DNA of 6,598 nt, taken from contig JADFKI010000215.1 of assembly GCA_022565015.1 (NCBI GenBank), positions 1-6,598 of the forward strand. Reading direction: 5' to 3'. Positions 4,585-6,598 of this stretch are shown here, one piece after another. Made by a program: the position numbers and the translations under genes. The notes under the pieces were generated by a model that saw only the letters and a program-made list of their open reading frames with translations, was not told the DNA's origin and searched no databases. Source of the stretch: Chloroflexota bacterium (GTDB taxonomy: Bacteria; Chloroflexota; Dehalococcoidia; Lucifugimonadales; JADFKI01). The number at the start of each line of letters is the position of its first letter. Within the stretch, counting starts at the first letter, position 1.

Positions 4585-6598
4585 CTACCCGATCTTTCGT
4601 ATGACGGCCATGGCGGTGTCGTGCAGCATCTTGGACACATTTGAAATGGTCTGAAGAATCTGCTGCTGCTTCTGCAGGCTGTTTTGCAGATCGATGTTGG
4701 CAAGCTGAGCGTCGTCTCCGATGGAGCTCAACCTGGCGTCTAGCTCATCTATTAGGGACTCCTGGATTCTGAGGGACTCGTTCAGGTCGCTGATCGAGAC
4801 CCGCCTGCTTACGACGGCTCCTGAAATCTCCTGCAACCTGACGGTGCCGGCGTCGACGGAGTCGAGCATCCCATTCAAGACGTCGAAATTGCTCTGGACG
4901 CTTATCTTGCTAAGCAAGGTTGCTCCCAGGTCGGGCTCGGTCTCCTGCAACAGTGATTCGATCTGCTCCAACAGATCGTTCTGGCATCGACTCAGGCTTG
5001 TGCGCAGACCGTCCCACAGCCTGGCAGACAGGGTCCAGTCCTTGCTGCCGATTCTGCAGAGCCTGGATACCTGGTCCAGCAGCGCATGATACTCAAAGGG
5101 CTCTGAGGTTTCCGGCCGGCCCTTCGAGGCACCGTCGAACGGCACAACTCGCAGCAATACTTCGCTTGCCTGCTCCGAGGCTATGTCGGCTCCGGCGTTC
5201 CACGAAAACGTGTGTCCCACTCCGGTGGGGCTGGATGATAGACCGGATGTGCCTTCGCCCCTTATGGCCCTGGAGGCCTTGCGGAACGTTCTGCCCTGAT
5301 CGATGGAAAAGGCGACGTCGACGGAGACCAGGTCGGATGTTGAATCGAATAGACTGTACTGGACGGTTACCGTGGGCCCTACCATGTCCGGCAGAGGAAG
5401 GAGCTGGACTTTCGGGGTGGTATCGGTACTCGTGTCCGCCGTTGGCACCACGATGATATTCGGAGTTACCACGGGGGCGGGTGCAGGCGTCGCGGTGACC
5501 GGCACTTCGGGGGCCGACGTCGCTCTTGCGGGCACAGGGGTGCTCGTCACCTTCAGGCTCGTTGAGCTGACCGTGTCCGCAAGAAACTCGAAGCCCATGC
5601 CCTCCACGTAAAGCTCCACGGTGAACCGCGCCACGCTTTCTTTGTTAGCCTCGGCCTGGTCCAACGACAGCTTGACCATTCCAATATTGGATAGCTCGAT
5701 CACGGCAAGCTCTTCCTCGAGGTCTGGCCCCAGGAAAGTTATCGCGCCGGTTAGCTCGTCGGCATCCGATGCCTTCCCGTCGATAACGAAATCCTTGTGC
5801 CAATCGAGCCAGGGTTGTATATCCGCCGTCGAAATCGTCAGCGTGATATTTGGCATCTCGATCGCTGTTGGCTCAAGGGTTGGCTCTCGAAATTGTCCGA
5901 CTTCGTCTTTGACAATGGCCTGCTTCCACGTAAAGGAGTCTATCTTGCTGACCCTGCTCGTTGGAAGGTCGCCGATTTCGACGCGAAAGTTGGAGGCGAG
6001 CCATTTCTTAGAGCTAGACGAGCTGTCAAAGTTAAGGTCCCCGGCGGAGCTCTTGTAGTTAATCCTTCCCGGCTCCAATTTGACCGTTAAGAATGCCGGG
6101 TCTCTGCTGGATGCATCCAGCGTCGGAAATGTGACTTCCGAGATTAGTGCATCCCGAAATTCCCGCTCAGACAGGGAATGGAGATTCGAGTTCGCCGCGA
6201 TGACCGTGCCGTTTTCAGAGGCCGGCTCGCCATCAAATGACGCCTCTATCCAGTCGGCGAAGCCCTTGCTCATGTTCATGCCGATTCGCATCGTAAAAGG
6301 CTCGTAGGAGATGGTCGACAGATGCTTTTTTACGAGCAGCTCAGGGCCAAGCCGTTGCTCCGCTACCTCTCCAACGATTACGCCGCCCTCCACGGAACGG
6401 AGCACGGTCAGATCGGAGCTCCCATCCAATACGACTGCAAACTGGCCCAGCGAAGTGCCGCGCTCCTGCACGGCCCTGAAAGCATCGTCGACCGGCACGC
6501 CGAGGCTGTCACTCGCCACATCGGTCTGTCGCTGCGAGTCTTGAGCAACCGGTGTGGGAGTGGCCTGAGTCCGGGCCGTGGAAAGGGGCGCTCTGACC
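4585..6598 (-). CDS. Composite phage tail-tube (gp19-like) protein with Pro/Thr linker, Ig-like domain and coiled coil; 5' end outside window
   Basis: The frame is open from the right edge to the TAG at 4585-4587 (670 residues visible). The GTG at 6517-6519 has no ribosome binding site and no start lies upstream in the window, so the true start is beyond 6598. Counting from that GTG, residues 24-313 resemble bacterial tail-tube (T4 gp19-type) proteins: SVEGG (42-46), GPELLVKKHL (58-67), YEPFTMRIGM (72-81), ADWIEASFDG (88-97), FRDALISEVTFPTLD (121-135), SNFRVEIGDLPTSRVSKIDSF-type (177-196) and VARFTVELYVEGM (296-308). Two halves of about 135 residues repeat the same pattern. A Pro/Thr/Ala linker (316-370) leads to an Ig/fibronectin-like domain (380-463), then a helical tail (475-644) with a coiled coil near 571-625. 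The only cysteines are C488 and C512. The visible N-terminus is another Thr/Gln-rich linker (STARTQATPTPVAQ), as expected after a signal peptide lying outside the window. Export and filament formation are inference. Confidence 0.7.
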   Translation of the reverse strand, partial: VRAPLSTARTQATPTPVAQDSQRQTDVASDSLGVPVDDAFRAVQERGTSLGQFAVVLDGSSDLTVLRSVEGGVIVGEVAEQRLGPELLVKKHLSTISYEPFTMRIGMNMSKGFADWIEASFDGEPASENGTVIAANSNLHSLSEREFRDALISEVTFPTLDASSRDPAFLTVKLEPGRINYKSSAGDLNFDSSSSSKKWLASNFRVEIGDLPTSRVSKIDSFTWKQAIVKDEVGQFREPTLEPTAIEMPNITLTISTADIQPWLDWHKDFVIDGKASDADELTGAITFLGPDLEEELAVIELSNIGMVKLSLDQAEANKESVARFTVELYVEGMGFEFLADTVSSTSLKVTSTPVPARATSAPEVPVTATPAPAPVVTPNIIVVPTADTSTDTTPKVQLLPLPDMVGPTVTVQYSLFDSTSDLVSVDVAFSIDQGRTFRKASRAIRGEGTSGLSSSPTGVGHTFSWNAGADIASEQASEVLLRVVPFDGASKGRPETSEPFEYHALLDQVSRLCRIGSKDWTLSARLWDGLRTSLSRCQNDLLEQIESLLQETEPDLGATLLSKISVQSNFDVLNGMLDSVDAGTVRLQEISGAVVSRRVSISDLNESLRIQESLIDELDARLSSIGDDAQLANIDLQNSLQKQQQILQTISNVSKMLHDTAMAVIRKIG
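5410..5574 (-). repeat. Low-complexity Pro/Thr/Ala/Val linker inside the tail-tube-like protein
   Basis: Codons for residues 316-370 (counting from the GTG at 6519) give a stretch rich in Pro, Thr, Ala and Val, for example STPVPARATSAPEVPVTATP. It has no predicted fold and separates the tube-like region from the Ig-like domain. Such linkers are common in surface-exposed and cell-wall-spanning bacterial proteins and rare in cytosolic enzymes. Confidence 0.75.

Overview
The window holds five genes, all on the minus strand, with no RNA genes, insertion sequences or CRISPR arrays. Moderate-to-high GC, GTG starts, clear Shine-Dalgarno sites and a run of oxidoreductase families suggest a free-living, metabolically versatile bacterium. 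The mix of luciferase-like flavin enzyme, SDR, DUF3237 and molybdenum hydroxylase, beside a large protein with Pro/Thr-rich linkers, recalls Chloroflexota (Dehalococcoidia/SAR202-like) genomes. That placement is a weak inference; there is no marker gene.

Read in the direction of transcription (right to left), the right third (4585-6598) is one long gene whose 5' end lies beyond the window. It encodes a composite protein: a duplicated phage tail-tube-like (gp19-type) region, a Pro/Thr-rich linker, an Ig/fibronectin-like beta domain and a helical, coiled-coil C-terminus. About 140 bases after its stop is a hairpin with a short U tract, a likely terminator, inside a 354-base non-coding gap.

The left two thirds (1-4230) look like one catabolic operon. 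Its order is a molybdopterin-binding large subunit of the xanthine dehydrogenase family (GTG start), an SDR dehydrogenase, a DUF3237 protein, and a luciferase-like flavin monooxygenase cut by the left edge. Gaps are 47, 67 and 107 bases, each gene has its own ribosome binding site, and I see no terminator between them. A plausible joint role is stepwise oxidation of an organic compound (hydroxylation, alcohol or ketone oxidation, flavin-dependent oxygenation), but no substrate can be read from the sequence.

Two things deserve attention. The molybdenum hydroxylase subunit has Gln where the family's catalytic Glu normally sits, a rebuilt GQG-type loop, and no iron-sulfur or FAD partner genes beside it. 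The tail-tube-like protein is a tandem-duplicated tube subunit joined to export-style linkers and adhesion-style domains, with no phage genes in view.
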